From: Lachnospiraceae bacterium
Lineage (GTDB): Bacteria > Bacillota > Clostridia > Lachnospirales > Lachnospiraceae
Assembly (NCBI GenBank): GCA_017437965.1
Contig: JAFRWN010000158.1
Span: 1 to 63,840 of the forward strand
Direction: 5' to 3'
Length of the DNA stretch: 63,840 bases
In this document: positions 63,450-63,840 of the stretch, one piece after another
Position numbering within the stretch: the first letter of the stretch is position 1
How the letters are laid out: each line of letters starts with the position of its first letter
Program-made: the position numbers and the translations under genes
Notes under the pieces: generated by a model
Told to the model about the DNA's origin: nothing
The model's input: only the letters and a program-made list of their open reading frames with translations
Databases searched by the model: none

Positions 63450-63478
63450 ATTGTAACACTTTTATATGACATTGTCAA
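63450..63478 (-). promoter_or_regulatory. Promoter of RiPP operon
   Basis: Minus-strand perfect TTGACA (63478-63473) and TACAAT (63455-63450), spacer 17. The transcript would start about 40 nt before the precursor ATG. Confidence 0.85.
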
Positions 63479-63494
63479 TATTCTTTTCATAGCG

Positions 63495-63517
63495 TGTTTG
63501 TGTCAAGTATTCGTTGG
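63495..63517. repeat. 23-nt dispersed repeat, second copy
   Basis: Identical to 38051-38073, just upstream of the RiPP promoter. Beyond it lies a GC-rich stretch (63560-63720) unlike its surroundings. Confidence 0.6.
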
Positions 63518-63694
63518 ATCTTTTTCTTTGCTTTATGATGTTCTTTCGCTTATTAGCCTTCTCCTTGAGGCGAAGGTGGCCCGCAGGGTCGGATGAGGTG
63601 TTCCGCAGGGCCGTCGTCCTCGGGTATGCACCCTCCGGCGGCTGAGTAGGGTTATGCCGCCTCCGGGCACATATCCCGATGGCGCCTCTCTGTC

Positions 63695-63839
63695 CTATAA
63701 CCACATGCTTCTTATGAATGCCCTCCTTGAAGCCGTCATTGCGGCATCCATGAGCGGCATATGACGGTTTGTCAAATCAATATAGGGATTGCCCTTTCCA
63801 TCGGTCTTTGGTGCCTTTGCTGCGCTCAGTATTTCCTGG
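63695..63839 (-). CDS. C-terminal end of an unidentified gene (truncated by right edge)
   Basis: An open frame of 48 codons entering from the right edge: QEILSAAKAPKTDGKGNPYI then DLTNRHMPLMDAAMTASRRA, ending FIRSMWL and TAG. It reads like real protein but I do not recognise the family. 63530-63694 between it and the RiPP promoter is GC-rich with no supported gene. Confidence 0.4.
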   Translation of the reverse strand, partial: QEILSAAKAPKTDGKGNPYIDLTNRHMPLMDAAMTASRRAFIRSMWL

Positions 63840-63840
63840 A

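Noticed and set aside
63462..63704. 80-codon minus-strand frame ending near the RiPP promoter
   Set aside because: It lies across a GC-rich repeat-like stretch and the promoter, with no ribosome site; the translated text looks like non-coding sequence.

Overview
The window looks like a chromosomal segment of an anaerobic Clostridia bacterium, most likely a Lachnospiraceae member of the rumen/gut type (Butyrivibrio, Roseburia and relatives). The reasons are a clostridial-type single-chain PurL, a split PurH (separate AICAR transformylase plus an archaeal-type PurO cyclohydrolase), intracellular plant-glycan hydrolases (GH5, GH113, GH13), AGGAGG ribosome sites with several TTG/GTG starts, and TIR, SLH and leucine-rich-repeat proteins of the kind common in that family. 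This assignment is inference; there is no rRNA in the window. I see no tRNA, rRNA or CRISPR array.

1-27.4 kb is housekeeping. It holds purL (cut by the left edge) behind a nitroreductase, an MraY-type transferase, ridA with a small membrane protein, and a transporter plus glycosidase group (EamA, GH113, DUF5662, GH5). Next comes a surface/envelope operon (zinc-ribbon GLUG protein, metallo-beta-lactamase-fold protein, coiled-coil protein), then the two halves of PurH, a BI-1 protein and glnA. An operon on the minus strand follows: GH13 alpha-glucanase, nth, a 35-residue membrane peptide, ABC ATPase, anchored protein and two ABC-2 permeases.

27.5-45.6 kb is a signalling/conflict-like region. 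A DHH phosphoesterase is coupled to a TIR-transmembrane-beta-propeller protein. Converging on it is a five-gene operon: small protein, large methyltransferase, leucine-rich-repeat-like protein, HExxH-VWA protein, MoxR ATPase. Next is an operon of lipoprotein, LRR-SLH surface protein and TIR-Sel1 protein (the last with an in-frame UGA at an expected Cys codon), plus a separate membrane protein. The lipoprotein operon and the membrane protein share an unusual promoter built on paired TTGGTGC boxes. A GNAT enzyme, an inositol-monophosphatase family enzyme and a methyltransferase-pyrophosphatase fusion follow, amid scars of old duplications.

45.6-63.8 kb is accessory DNA, AT-richer and full of remnants: a mobilisation-like scar, small peptides, a DUF234-type AAA ATPase with twin inverted repeats at its start, a large serine recombinase with small regulators, a WYL regulator, IS66 and IS1634-type remnants, and one IS1634-type copy with a frameshifted transposase. 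At the right end sits the most notable find: a 53-residue precursor peptide with seven regularly spaced cysteines (63239-63400), under a near-consensus promoter and 2 nt ahead of a radical SAM/SPASM maturase. This is a small RiPP locus. On the other side of the IS, in the same orientation, is an operon of secreted protein, two lipoproteins and a three-gene ABC transporter that may once have been part of the same cluster.
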